Shown piece after piece: positions 26,872 through 35,217 of a DNA stretch of 64,000 nt. Position 1 is the first letter of the stretch, and each line of letters starts with the position of its first letter. Source of the stretch: VFMC01 sp050248155. GTDB taxonomy: Bacteria > Actinomycetota > Acidimicrobiia > Acidimicrobiales > Ilumatobacteraceae. The notes beneath the pieces were generated by a model. That model had not been told where the DNA came from. It searched no databases and saw nothing but the letters and a program-made list of their open reading frames with translations. The stretch lies in contig JBFWSW010000017.1 in assembly GCA_050248155.1 (NCBI GenBank), positions 1 through 64,000 of the forward strand, read 5' to 3'. The translations under genes were made by a program, and so were the position numbers.

Positions 26872-27510
26872 ATGGCCGATCTCGACTTCTTCTTCGATCC
26901 CGTCTGCCCGTGGGCTTGGATCACCTCTCGCTGGGTGAGCGAGGTCAAGGGACTGCGCGACTACGACGTCGAGTGGCGGTTCATCTCGCTCGCGATCGTC
27001 AACGAGGACACCGTCGCCGACTGGTACACGCCCGAGTACAAGGCCGGTCATCGCGACGGCCTGCACGGTCTGCGCATCGCCGACGCGATCCGTCTCGCCG
27101 AGGGCAACGACGGCGTCGACCGGTTCTACACGGCGGCGGGCACCGCCATCCACACGCGGGGTGAGCGGTCCGCGCTGCGCGACGACAACCGCGGTTTCTA
27201 CAAGGCAGCCCTGGGCGAAGCCGGGCTCGGCGAGCAGTACGTCGACCACATGGACGACGACTCGCACGACCCCTACATCCGCGCCGACACAGCGCTCGCG
27301 CTCGAGCGCGCCGGCAAGGGGCTCGGCACCCCGATCCTCACCTTCCATCCCGGTCAGCCCGACGAGGGCAGCTTCTTCGGGCCGGTCATGCCGCGCATCC
27401 CGCGCGGGGACGAGGCGGCCAAGCTGTGGGATGCCGTCGAGCTCATCGCCACCACGTGCGAGATGGCCGAGCTGAAGCGTGGCTTCCGCGGCAGGCCGCA
27501 GTTCGACTGA
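26872..27510 (+). CDS. Mycothiol-dependent nitroreductase-like DsbA-family protein with CPWAW motif
   Basis: A protein of 212 residues closely resembling mycobacterial Rv2466c as I recall it: FFFDPVCPWAWITSRWVSEV, a helical insertion, GLGTPILTFHP, and the terminal FFGPVMPRIPRGDEAAKLWDA with an ending PQFD. Rv2466c is a thioredoxin-fold enzyme that uses mycothiol and a CPWC active site. Here the second cysteine is alanine (CPWAW), leaving a single catalytic thiol. TAGCGT at 26859-26864 ends 7 nt before the ATG. It sits inside the infB-rbfA cluster, which is unusual. Confidence 0.85.
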   Translation: MADLDFFFDPVCPWAWITSRWVSEVKGLRDYDVEWRFISLAIVNEDTVADWYTPEYKAGHRDGLHGLRIADAIRLAEGNDGVDRFYTAAGTAIHTRGERSALRDDNRGFYKAALGEAGLGEQYVDHMDDDSHDPYIRADTALALERAGKGLGTPILTFHPGQPDEGSFFGPVMPRIPRGDEAAKLWDAVELIATTCEMAELKRGFRGRPQFD

Positions 27511-27553
27511 CCGTCCCATCAGGCGCGATGCCGGCCGGCGATAGCGTGGTCGC

Positions 27554-27967
27554 ATGAGTCGTCCTCGCCGAGCTGCGGCACCGTCCACGCATCGCTATCC
27601 CCGGACCGCCCGTCTCAGCGAGTCGCTGCGGGAGGTGATCGCGGACGAGCTGACCCGCATCGACGACGAGCGTCTCGAGCTGGTGACGGTCACCGCGATC
27701 GACGTCGACCCCGAGATGAACCGGGCCATCGTCTTCTTCGACTCGCTGGTCGGCGAGGAAGGCGACGCCGAGATCCTCGAGGCGCTGGGCGCGCATCGCG
27801 TCCGCATCCAGAGCTCGATCGCGCGGCAAGTGCGCTCGAAGAAGACGCCCGTCCTGAGCTTCAAGCCCGATCACGTCATCCGATCGGCCGAGCACATCCA
27901 GCGCATCCTCGATGATGCGACGACGCTGCCCGAGCGTCCGCCGTCGCCCGACGATGTCACGCCGTAA
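27554..27967 (+). CDS. rbfA: Ribosome-binding factor A
   Basis: A protein of 137 residues with the type II KH-like fold: TARLSESLREVIADELTRIDDERLELVTVTAIDVDPEMNRAIVFFD and a C-terminal KTPVLSFKPDHVIRSAEHIQRILDD. RbfA helps mature the 5' end of 16S rRNA in 30S subunits. TAGCGT at 27542-27547 ends 6 nt before the ATG, so it has its own leaderless-type promoter within the cluster. It overlaps truB by 14 bp. Confidence 0.92.
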   Translation: MSRPRRAAAPSTHRYPRTARLSESLREVIADELTRIDDERLELVTVTAIDVDPEMNRAIVFFDSLVGEEGDAEILEALGAHRVRIQSSIARQVRSKKTPVLSFKPDHVIRSAEHIQRILDDATTLPERPPSPDDVTP

Positions 27968-28826
27968 GCCGGCGACGATCCACGGCCTCGCCGTCGTCGA
28001 CAAACCGGCAGGCATCACCAGCCACGACGTCGTCGGCATCGTGCGCCGAACGCTCGGCGAGCGGCGTGTGGGTCACGCCGGCACGCTCGACCCCGATGCG
28101 ACCGGAGTGCTGCTCGTCGGTGTCGGCAACGCGACCCGGCTGCTGAGGTTCCTCACTGCGCTCGGGAAGCGCTACACGGCTGAGGTGGTGTTGGGCGCCG
28201 AGACGTCGACGCTCGACGCGTCGGGCGAGATCACCGCGACGCACGACATGACCGGAGTGACGCTCGACGACGTCCGGCGGGCGGTCGCAGAACATCTCGT
28301 CGGGCCGATCATGCAGGTGCCACCGATGGTGAGCGCGTTGAAGGTCGACGGTCGCCGGCTGCACGAGCTCGCCCGCGAGGGTGTCGAGGTCGAGCGACAG
28401 CCACGGCCGGTGACCGTGCACCACTTCGAGGTCGAGTCGACGCCGGACCCGCTCGTCTACCACATCGACGTCGGCTGCTCCTCGGGCACATACGTGCGCA
28501 CGCTGGCCGCCGACCTCGGTCACCTGCTCGGTGGAGGCGCGCACCTCCGAGCGCTTCGCCGTACCGCGTGCGGCAGCTTCACCGAGCTCGAGGCGCATGG
28601 CCCCGAGGACGTCACCTTGCTCTCGATGTCCGACGCGCTGCGCGACTACTCGCACGTGCAGGTCGACGCCGAGGACGCAACGAGGGTTGGCCATGGTCGT
28701 CAGCTGCCGGCCTGGGAGGGGGACGGGCCGTGGGCTGTGTGTGACGGATCAGGTGAGCTCGTCGCGGTGTACGAGCGCGCGTCGCCCGATCTCGCCAAGC
28801 CGGCGGTGGTCATCCCGACCGCATGA
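27954..28826 (+). CDS. truB: tRNA pseudouridine-55 synthase
   Basis: A protein of 290 residues. It starts IHGLAVVDKPAGITSHDVVGIVRR and has the catalytic block GHAGTLDPDATGVLLVGVGNATRL with the nucleophilic aspartate; KRYTAEVVLGAETSTLD, VPPMVSALKVDGRRLHELAREG and CSSGTYVRTLAADLG follow. It forms pseudouridine 55 in the T loop of tRNAs. ATG 27954 lies inside the end of rbfA; the longer open frame from 27912 has no family match at its start. Confidence 0.93.
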   Translation: MSRRKPATIHGLAVVDKPAGITSHDVVGIVRRTLGERRVGHAGTLDPDATGVLLVGVGNATRLLRFLTALGKRYTAEVVLGAETSTLDASGEITATHDMTGVTLDDVRRAVAEHLVGPIMQVPPMVSALKVDGRRLHELAREGVEVERQPRPVTVHHFEVESTPDPLVYHIDVGCSSGTYVRTLAADLGHLLGGGAHLRALRRTACGSFTELEAHGPEDVTLLSMSDALRDYSHVQVDAEDATRVGHGRQLPAWEGDGPWAVCDGSGELVAVYERASPDLAKPAVVIPTA

Positions 28827-28879
28827 CCCTCCCGACCGGCTTGCCGGCGCCGGCCGGTCGAGCGGTAACGTCGCCGGTC

Positions 28880-29839
28880 GTGCGTGTGATCAGGGATCTG
28901 TCGAAGTCGCCCTTCGCCGATGGCGACGATGGACGGTTGCGGTCGGTCGTGACGATCGGTGCGTACGACGGCGTGCACCTGGGGCACCAGGCGATCATCG
29001 AAGAGGTGCGCAGGAACGCCGATGAGCTCGGTGCCCGTTCGGTCGTCATCACCTTCGATCGGCACCCCGCCGAGGTCGTACGGCCGGAGTCGGCACCACG
29101 CCTCCTGACCGATCTCGAGCAGAAGCTCGAGCTGCTCGACGCCACCGGCATCGATGCCACGGTGCTCGTACGGTTCGACCGCGAGCAGGCCGCCGAGCAG
29201 CCCGCGTCGTTCGTGTCGCGCGTCCTGGTCGACTGCCTCCACGCCCGTCGCATCGTGGTCGGTGAGGACTTCCACTTCGGCAGCCACCGACAGGGCAACG
29301 TCGGGTTGCTCCGCGAGCTCGGTGCGGCCGACGACTTCGACGTCGAGCCGCTCGTGTTGTTGCCGCGTCAGGACGGGGTCGACGAGCCGATCAGCTCGAC
29401 GGCCATCCGGCGCGCCTTGGCCGGTGGCGAGGTGGAGCGAGCAGGGGCCATGCTCGGGCGTCCATTCCAGGCGCGCGGCGTCGTGGTGCAGGGCGATCAA
29501 CGGGGCCGCCTGCTCGGGTTCCCGACAGCGAACGTCGAGGTCCCCAACCTCGTGTGCCTACCGGCAGACGGGGTGTATGCGGGGTGGTACCTCCTTCCTG
29601 ACGGCGAACGGCATCCATGCGCGATCAACCTGGGTCGCCGACCCACTTTCTACGAGCACGCCGACCATTCACTGCTCGAAGCGCACCTGCTCGACTTCAG
29701 CGGCGATCTCTACGGTCAGCACGCCCGCGTCGAGTTCACCCACTTCCTGCGCAGCGAGCGCAAGTTCGAGGGCATCGACGCGCTCAAGGCGCAGCTGAAC
29801 CACGACATCGAGCACGCGCGCAGCATGCTCGGCGACTGA
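28880..29839 (+). CDS. ribF: Bifunctional riboflavin kinase / FAD synthetase
   Basis: About 319 residues. The N-terminal FMN adenylyltransferase domain shows TIGAYDGVHLGHQAII (HxGH-type motif) and the ISSTAIRRAL block. The C-terminal riboflavin kinase domain has GRLLGFPTANVEV, GVYAGWY and the terminal ARVEFTHFLRSERKFEGIDALKAQL. It converts riboflavin to FMN and FAD. The frame is open from ATG 28823, overlapping truB, but GTG 28880 gives the usual family N-terminus, and TAACGT at 28866-28871 ends 8 nt before it, suggesting a separate leaderless transcript. Confidence 0.92.
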   Translation: MRVIRDLSKSPFADGDDGRLRSVVTIGAYDGVHLGHQAIIEEVRRNADELGARSVVITFDRHPAEVVRPESAPRLLTDLEQKLELLDATGIDATVLVRFDREQAAEQPASFVSRVLVDCLHARRIVVGEDFHFGSHRQGNVGLLRELGAADDFDVEPLVLLPRQDGVDEPISSTAIRRALAGGEVERAGAMLGRPFQARGVVVQGDQRGRLLGFPTANVEVPNLVCLPADGVYAGWYLLPDGERHPCAINLGRRPTFYEHADHSLLEAHLLDFSGDLYGQHARVEFTHFLRSERKFEGIDALKAQLNHDIEHARSMLGD

Positions 29840-29856
29840 CCTCCGGCCGTCGCCGC

Positions 29857-31002
29857 TCAAGTCCCGCTCGGCCAGATGACCGTGCCCGTGGCGTCGTACA
29901 CGGCCTGAATCGCGGTCGCGTCGTAGTAAGGCGCGATGTCGGGCACCGTTCCGCCGAACATCCCGATCTGCGCGTAGGCGGTCACCTCGTCGGTCAGGAG
30001 GGTGGGTTCGGGCACACCCAATGGCGTCGAGCCGTTGGTCGACACCACCAGCTCCGACTCGACCTTCCAGCGGGCCTCTTCGCCCTCGGGCGACAGGAAC
30101 ATCGCGTTGCCGCTCGCATTGATGTAGCCGAGCGCGACGTCGGATGCTGCCTTCGGATCGGCGACCGCGTCGGCGAGACCCTTCATCGAGGCGCGCACGA
30201 AGTCCTGCGCCGCGGTGGGGTGCTCGGTCAAGAACTGCCGGTTCGTGTACAGGATGCCGAAGCTGCCCGGGATGTCGTACTGGGCCGGGTCGAACAGGTC
30301 GAACGGGATCCCGGCCGCTTCGAGCTGCAGGGGCTCGTTGCTCTTGTACCCGGGGAACCCGACGATGTTGGGGATCTCGATGTGGACCTTCGGGTCGAAC
30401 CCGTCGATCAGCACGGTCTCGTAGTCGGCGCCCTCGGTCAGGCCGGCTTGTTTCAGCATCGCCGCGACGCTCGTGGTGATCGCGCCCTTGACGCCGATCG
30501 TCGTGCCCCTCAGGTCGTCGAGCGTTGCAGCCTCGCCCTTCTTGACGATGAGCGCGTCGATGCCCGTCTTGCCCTCGATCGCCATCGCCACGAACGTGGC
30601 CTCGTTGCTCGTCGCGTAGTTGACGAGCTCGCTGAACGAGCCGCCGGACGAGAACTGGGCGTCGTTCGATGCGAGGAACGGGTAGTTCTGGTTCGACACG
30701 CCGGCCTTGACCTCGACGTCGAGGCAGAGCGCGTCGAAGTACCCGGCGTTCTCCGCGACGAGCACCTCGACGATCGAGGCCGACGCGGCGTAGTCGAACC
30801 CGGTGAGGTAGGTGATGGTGCCGGCCGCCTTGTTCGCCTCGCACCGAGCGGCGGGGAACGGCTCGCCGGCCGCCACCTCTGCAGCGGGCGCAGCGGTCGT
30901 CGGGGTGCCCTCGTCGTCGTCGCCTCCGCACGCGGCGAAGACGAAGGCAATCAGGGCCAGGGCGAATGGGGTGCGGGCGACGGCAGAGACGCGGCGCGTC
31001 AT
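29857..31002 (-). CDS. ABC transporter substrate-binding lipoprotein (NMT1/SsuA-like)
   Basis: A protein of about 381 residues. It has a signal peptide with lipobox (FVFAACGGDDD) and a Thr/Ala spacer. The binding fold has the NMT1/SsuA-type wording GYFDALCLDVEVKAG, FSSGGSFSELVNYA, VKKGEAATLDDLRGTTIGVKG and ILYTNRQFLTEHPTAAQDFVRASMKGLADA. Related proteins bind nitrate, sulfonates, taurine or thiamine precursors. The start at 31002 has a good ribosome binding site (GGAGG). The permease and ATPase genes are 3-4 kb upstream on the same strand, separated by three enzymes. Confidence 0.85.
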   Translation of the reverse strand: MTRRVSAVARTPFALALIAFVFAACGGDDDEGTPTTAAPAAEVAAGEPFPAARCEANKAAGTITYLTGFDYAASASIVEVLVAENAGYFDALCLDVEVKAGVSNQNYPFLASNDAQFSSGGSFSELVNYATSNEATFVAMAIEGKTGIDALIVKKGEAATLDDLRGTTIGVKGAITTSVAAMLKQAGLTEGADYETVLIDGFDPKVHIEIPNIVGFPGYKSNEPLQLEAAGIPFDLFDPAQYDIPGSFGILYTNRQFLTEHPTAAQDFVRASMKGLADAVADPKAASDVALGYINASGNAMFLSPEGEEARWKVESELVVSTNGSTPLGVPEPTLLTDEVTAYAQIGMFGGTVPDIAPYYDATAIQAVYDATGTVIWPSGT

Positions 31003-31045
31003 GGCAGACCTCCGGAGGAGCGTGAGGGTGATTGGAGTTGCCAGA

Positions 31046-31103
31046 GCACGGCGAGGACAGCGTGCGTGCGAGAAGGTGCTCGCGTGCCCTCGCACTGCCG
31101 TGC
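31046..31103 (-). promoter_or_regulatory. Nested inverted repeats before the substrate-binding protein gene
   Basis: An outer 7-bp stem (31046-31052 with 31097-31103, GCACGGC/GCCGTGC) encloses an inner 7-bp stem (31066-31072 with 31089-31095). The structure lies 44-101 nt before the start codon. A TAGGGT hexamer in the gene sense at 31113-31118 could be its promoter, giving a structured leader of about 105 nt. It could be a cis-regulatory RNA or an intercistronic processing/termination hairpin. I do not recognise a known riboswitch class. Confidence 0.4.
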
Positions 31104-31123
31104 GTGAGCGTCACCCTAGCGGG

Positions 31124-31531
31124 TCAGTCCGCGTGCGCGCAGACCTCCAGCTCCATGCCGTCGAGATCGCGGAAGAACAGCGACCACTCGCCACCGAGCC
31201 GCTGGATCTCACCGATGTCGGCTCCGGCGGCGACGAGGCGGTCGCGCACCTGCTCGAGGGTCGACAGCGAGTCGACGGCGATGCCGTAGTGGTCGATCGC
31301 GCCTCGACCGCCCTGCTTGCGACGCTCGCCGATGATCTCGTCAACCGATGTCTCGAAGACGTTGAGTGCCGCACCGCCACCGAGATCGAGGATGACCATG
31401 CGCGGATGATCAGGTGTGGCCGCCATCTCGAACGTCACGACCGAGTCGAACACGTCCCGGTAGAAGCTGACGGTGCGATCGAGGTCGGGGGTGAGGGTGG
31501 CGACGTGGTTGAACCCGCTCGAGATCGGCAT
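31124..31531 (-). CDS. VOC-family (glyoxalase/dioxygenase fold) protein
   Basis: A protein of 135 residues with two beta-alpha-beta-beta-beta modules: FNHVATLTPDLDRTVSFYRDVF and DHYGIAVDSLSTLEQVRDRLVAAGAD, ending SLFFRDLDGMELEVCAHAD. Metal ligands H8 in FNHV and E in GMELEV are visible, as in glyoxalase I and extradiol dioxygenases. The reaction is not assigned. TACGAT in the gene sense at 31538-31543 ends 6 nt before the ATG. It lies between the serine hydrolase and the substrate-binding protein. Confidence 0.85.
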   Translation of the reverse strand: MPISSGFNHVATLTPDLDRTVSFYRDVFDSVVTFEMAATPDHPRMVILDLGGGAALNVFETSVDEIIGERRKQGGRGAIDHYGIAVDSLSTLEQVRDRLVAAGADIGEIQRLGGEWSLFFRDLDGMELEVCAHAD

Positions 31532-31561
31532 GATGCGATCGTACTGCCGGGGGACCAGCGC

Positions 31562-32743
31562 TCAGCCGTGCGTCGCGGCCAGGTGCTCGGCGACAGCGGT
31601 GAACGCGCGGTGGGTCTCGCCCGACAGGTCCACGGGCACCGCAGTCGGGTACGTGGAGAACCGGGCGATCGCTGTGTCGGTCGATCTGTCGACCCACGCG
31701 TACTGGCCGAAGATCCCGAGACCGCTGAAGCATGAGCCTCGCTCGATGACCCAGAACGCGTTTCGGTACATCGACCATCCGTCGCTCTCGGCGTCACCGT
31801 CCGGGCCGGCGGTGAACGCTCGCACCGTCTCGTCGTCACCGAGCCGCGTGTCGTCGACCCACTCGCGCGGGATCACGTCGTCGCCGTCGCGGAGGTATGC
31901 GAGGGCGAACCGGGCGAGGTCGCGCACCGTGCAGCTCATGCCACCCTCCACGACCGGATGACCGAGCGGATCGAGCATGATGTCGGCGTCGTGCTCCTGC
32001 CCGAGTGGTGCCCACAGGTCGCGAGCGACGACCAACGGGTAGGGCAGGTCGTTGACGAGCTCGATGAGCCGTGCGGCGATGTTGGTGAGGGGTGAGCGAT
32101 AGCTGAACCAGGCGCCGTGCGGACGTTCGAGCGGATAGGTGCGGAAGTGGCCGAGGGTGCCGATCGGCGTGCGATCGCCGAGTGGTCGGTACCCAGCCTG
32201 GCGCTCGTACTCGATGAGAGGGTGATCCACGTCGCCATCGACGTGGGCGTACGTGTCGTAGTCCTCGTCGAACTGTGTGCCTGCGGTCATGTCGATGACG
32301 TGGCGCACGGTGGCACCGTCGAGGCTGGAGCCGGCGAGCTCTGGAGCGAGGTCGGTGACGAGATCGTCGGCTCGCATCAATCCGCGTCCGACGGCGATGC
32401 CCAGCGCAGCCCCGCAGACCGACTTCGACACGCTCATCAGCAGGTGGGGGGTGCGCTCGGTCATGCCGTTCAGGTAGTGCTCGAACACGATCCGACCGTG
32501 GTGCACCACGCAGACTGCGTCGCAGTAGCTGTGCTCGAGATGATCAGCCCACCGGATCGCGCTCCCATCCGCGGCCTCGAAGGTCACGTCGTCGAGCGTG
32601 ACCGGGTCGATCTGCAGTGGCTTCGGCACCGGAGATCGCTCGATGAGCGCCGTCGGACAGAGCTCGCGCACGCGCTGGAAGGCGATGCGGTTGAAGGGCG
32701 GATCGAGCCAGTTCGACAGGGTGATCCGACGGTCGATCACCAC
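31562..32743 (-). CDS. Serine hydrolase of the beta-lactamase / 6-aminohexanoate-dimer hydrolase type
   Basis: A protein of 393 residues. The S-x-x-K motif is SVSK in PHLLMSVSKSVCGAALG; HVIDMTAGTQFDEDY and the YRSPLTNIAARLIE segment (the Y-x-N position) follow, and the C-terminal part resembles NylB-type hydrolases. It is unlike the other serine hydrolase in this window (8630-9817). Substrates of the family include cyclic or linear amides and esters. The chorismate mutase-VOC gene ends 6 bp before its start, so the two are surely co-transcribed. Confidence 0.85.
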   Translation of the reverse strand: MVIDRRITLSNWLDPPFNRIAFQRVRELCPTALIERSPVPKPLQIDPVTLDDVTFEAADGSAIRWADHLEHSYCDAVCVVHHGRIVFEHYLNGMTERTPHLLMSVSKSVCGAALGIAVGRGLMRADDLVTDLAPELAGSSLDGATVRHVIDMTAGTQFDEDYDTYAHVDGDVDHPLIEYERQAGYRPLGDRTPIGTLGHFRTYPLERPHGAWFSYRSPLTNIAARLIELVNDLPYPLVVARDLWAPLGQEHDADIMLDPLGHPVVEGGMSCTVRDLARFALAYLRDGDDVIPREWVDDTRLGDDETVRAFTAGPDGDAESDGWSMYRNAFWVIERGSCFSGLGIFGQYAWVDRSTDTAIARFSTYPTAVPVDLSGETHRAFTAVAEHLAATHG

Positions 32744-32749
32744 GGACGA

Positions 32750-33541
32750 TCAGCTCTCGGCGAGGGTGTCGAACAGAGCGAGCACGTTGGCTGCTCCGAT
32801 GCCGACCCGGTGACCGGTGCGCGAGATGAAGCCGAGCTGCAGCCCGCTCGCCGCGTCTCGTGCGGCGAAGAACTGCTCGTGCCCGTCGGCGTCGACGACC
32901 ACCTTGGTGAGCAGCTCGGCATCGGCGGCGTCGAGGCATGCGCGCGCGTAGCCGGCGTTCAAGACCTCGATCGCGACGTGTTGCACTCCGCCACCGTGCC
33001 GTTCGAGGTACGCGGCGACGGCCGGCGACGCGGTGGGCCCGACGAGCACGACGGTCACTCCGCCGGCCGAGAGTGCGACGACCCCGGGTGCATCACCGCC
33101 GGCGAGGGGCGTGCGGTGGAAACCGAACGTCGACGTGAACGATGAGACGGCGGCATCGAGATCGGTGACCGCGACGACGACGTGATCGATGCGGGTGGCC
33201 ACCGTGTCGAGGCCCGAGCGGATGCCATCGGGTGCGGCTGCCTTGTCGGGTGCCGGGTCGGGCCGGTGCCCGGCGACCTCGATGCGGTGCGTCTCGGCGA
33301 GGAGCACCCGGAACAGCTGCTCGGCGAAGTCGGGGTCGACCCCCGCGTCGATCGCGAGCTGCCGCCGTGACGTGACGACGTCGCGGACGCGGTCGGGTTG
33401 GATGACCGGTGTGTCGGAGGTCTGCTTCACCGCAGCGACCTGCTCGCACAGCGCGAGCCGTGCCGCGACCACGCGCACGAACTCGCGATCGAGCTCGTCG
33501 ATCCGGTCGCGCAACGTGGAGAGATCGCCCGTCGAGGTCAC
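32750..33541 (-). CDS. Chorismate mutase (AroQ) - VOC domain fusion
   Basis: A protein of 263 residues. Residues 1-95 are an all-helical AroQ chorismate mutase domain that aligns without gaps to the E. coli domain as I recall it, keeping R11, R28, K39 and R51. The E52 position is valine and the Q88 position glutamate. After a Pro/Ala linker, residues about 117-255 form a VOC fold (TRIDHVVVAVTDLDAAVSSFTSTFGF through GGGVQHVAIEVLNAGYARACL) like one half of 4-hydroxyphenylpyruvate dioxygenase. It may make prephenate or act on a chorismate-derived compound. The GTG start at 33541 is preceded by TAGCGT (33548-33553) at 6 nt. Confidence 0.85.
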   Translation of the reverse strand: MTSTGDLSTLRDRIDELDREFVRVVAARLALCEQVAAVKQTSDTPVIQPDRVRDVVTSRRQLAIDAGVDPDFAEQLFRVLLAETHRIEVAGHRPDPAPDKAAAPDGIRSGLDTVATRIDHVVVAVTDLDAAVSSFTSTFGFHRTPLAGGDAPGVVALSAGGVTVVLVGPTASPAVAAYLERHGGGVQHVAIEVLNAGYARACLDAADAELLTKVVVDADGHEQFFAARDAASGLQLGFISRTGHRVGIGAANVLALFDTLAES

Positions 33542-33620
33542 ACGGTCACGCTAGCCCTGCTCTGTCAGCGCGGTCCCCTCCGGTCGTCGAGGAGCACAGG
33601 ATTGCCTGCGCGATCGTTTG

Positions 33621-34424
33621 TCACGGGACGGATCGAGTCGACTGCCGCTTCTCGATTCGCTCCGCCGAGCCGCGTTGCGAGGCGTGCCAGTGGAGGATCC
33701 ACCGCTCGAGAGCGGCGATGACGATGAGCGCGATCGTGCCGAGGATCACCATGCAGAAGACCGTCGCCCACACCGCCTCACCGACGCTGTTGTTCGCCGC
33801 TCGCCGCCCGATCGCCCCCAGCCCTTCGTCGGCGAGGTTGCCTCCTTCGACGAGGTAGGCGACGACGAGGGCGAGTCCGGTGTTGTACCGCGCCGTCGTG
33901 AACAGCGAGGGCAGTGCGGACGGCAACCGCAGTCGCCAGAGCACCTGCCAGCGCGACGCGTCCACCGACGCGAACAGCTCGCGGCTCGCCGGATCGGCGC
34001 TGCGCATGCCGGCAACCGCCGCGAAGACGAACGCGGGCGCGCACACGAGCGCCGTCATGAAGCGGGCCGGTGGGTCGCCCGGTCCGAGCCACACGACGAC
34101 CGACGGGACGTACGCGACGAAGGGAGCGACCTGCACGAGCACGAGGATCGGCTGCGCGGCTCGTTCGAGGAAGCTCGACGCGGCCAGCGGCGCGGCGATC
34201 ACCAGCGCGACGACGAGCGAGATCGCCAGGCCGGTGAACGCCTGGCGCGCGGTCACCCATGAAGCCTCCACGAAGTCACCGGGTGCCTGGCGGAGGTAGT
34301 CGATGATGTCGCTCGGTGCGGTGAGCACGAACGGTCGGACGTCGCGCAGCTGCACGAACAGCTCCCATGCCGCGACGAACACGACGATGCCCACGATCGG
34401 GGCGACGATCCTGAGCCGGTTCAT
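33621..34424 (-). CDS. ABC transporter permease (SsuC/TauC-like)
   Basis: A protein of about 267 residues with about six membrane segments. The binding-protein-dependent permease region includes ASRELFASVDASRWQVLWRLRLPSALPSLFTTARYN, where the EAA loop contacts the ATPase. The N-terminus (APIVGIVVFVAAWELFVQ) and length match the nitrate/sulfonate/taurine group. Its ATG at 34424 overlaps the ATPase stop by 4 bp. It forms the membrane channel for the importer whose binding protein is probably the one at 29857-31002. Confidence 0.88.
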   Translation of the reverse strand: MNRLRIVAPIVGIVVFVAAWELFVQLRDVRPFVLTAPSDIIDYLRQAPGDFVEASWVTARQAFTGLAISLVVALVIAAPLAASSFLERAAQPILVLVQVAPFVAYVPSVVVWLGPGDPPARFMTALVCAPAFVFAAVAGMRSADPASRELFASVDASRWQVLWRLRLPSALPSLFTTARYNTGLALVVAYLVEGGNLADEGLGAIGRRAANNSVGEAVWATVFCMVILGTIALIVIAALERWILHWHASQRGSAERIEKRQSTRSVP

Positions 34425-35215
34425 CGGTTCATGCCGTCGTGGAGGCGATGGCGGACCTCGGCGCACAGCTCGACGAAGGCGGTCTCGTCCTCCACGTCGC
34501 CCGAGCGTGGGCGGGGGAGCGCGATCTCGATGTCGGCGATGATCTGCGCGGGCCTGGGCGAGCACACCAGGACTCGATCGGACAGGTGCACCGCCTCGGG
34601 GATGGAGTGCGTGACGAACACCACGGTGGCCGGGTGTCGTTGCAACAGCCGAGCGAGCATCACACGCATCTCGCTGCGCGTGATCTCGTCGAGCGCGGCG
34701 AACGGCTCGTCCATCAGCACGAGCGGTGCGCCCAGCGCGAACCCGCGCACCAGCGCCACTCGCTGCTGCATCCCACCGGAGAGCTGGTGGGGAAAGGCGT
34801 CGAGGAAGCCATCGAGCCCCACCTCGGCCAGCAGATCACGAGGCTCTGGATGGTCGGACGGATTGGTCCGCGGGTTCACGTCGAGAAGGAGCCGGGCGTT
34901 CGCCTCGACGTCACGCCAGGGGAGAAGGCCGGGTTGCTGGGGCACCATCGCGAGGCGCTTCGCGCGTCGTATCGCCGCAGGCGAGCCCCCGTCGATCGCG
35001 ACCGCGCCGGCGGTCGCCATCTCGAGCCCGGCGACGAGCCGCAGCAACGTCGACTTCCCGCACCCCGACGGTCCGATCAGGCTGACGAACGACCCAGGCT
35101 CGATCGCGAGCGACGTCGGGGTCACCACCTCGAGCGCCCCGAACGACTTCGCCACGCCATCGAGCTCGATCAACGCCCCGGCAGCGGCCACGCCCGGGAG
35201 CTTACGGCCAACCAT
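34421..35215 (-). CDS. ABC transporter ATP-binding protein (SsuB/TauB-like)
   Basis: About 264 residues. It has Walker A GPSGCGKSTLL, Q-loop VPQQPGLLPWRD, the signature QLSGGMQQRVALVRGFA, Walker B LVLMDEPFAALDE and the H-loop VTHSIPEA. This is the nitrate/sulfonate/taurine subfamily. The open frame extends through the palindrome at 35218-35260, which is surely not coding here. I use ATG 35215, 3 bp from the palindrome; GTG 35191 is an alternative. The native promoter and leader may have been altered when the palindrome-bracketed cassette arrived. Confidence 0.88.
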   Translation of the reverse strand: MVGRKLPGVAAAGALIELDGVAKSFGALEVVTPTSLAIEPGSFVSLIGPSGCGKSTLLRLVAGLEMATAGAVAIDGGSPAAIRRAKRLAMVPQQPGLLPWRDVEANARLLLDVNPRTNPSDHPEPRDLLAEVGLDGFLDAFPHQLSGGMQQRVALVRGFALGAPLVLMDEPFAALDEITRSEMRVMLARLLQRHPATVVFVTHSIPEAVHLSDRVLVCSPRPAQIIADIEIALPRPRSGDVEDETAFVELCAEVRHRLHDGMNR

Positions 35216-35217
35216 TC

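Noticed and set aside
31003..31123. TPP riboswitch before the NMT1-like binding protein
   Set aside because: The conserved CUGAGA and partner loops of the thiamine riboswitch are not present.
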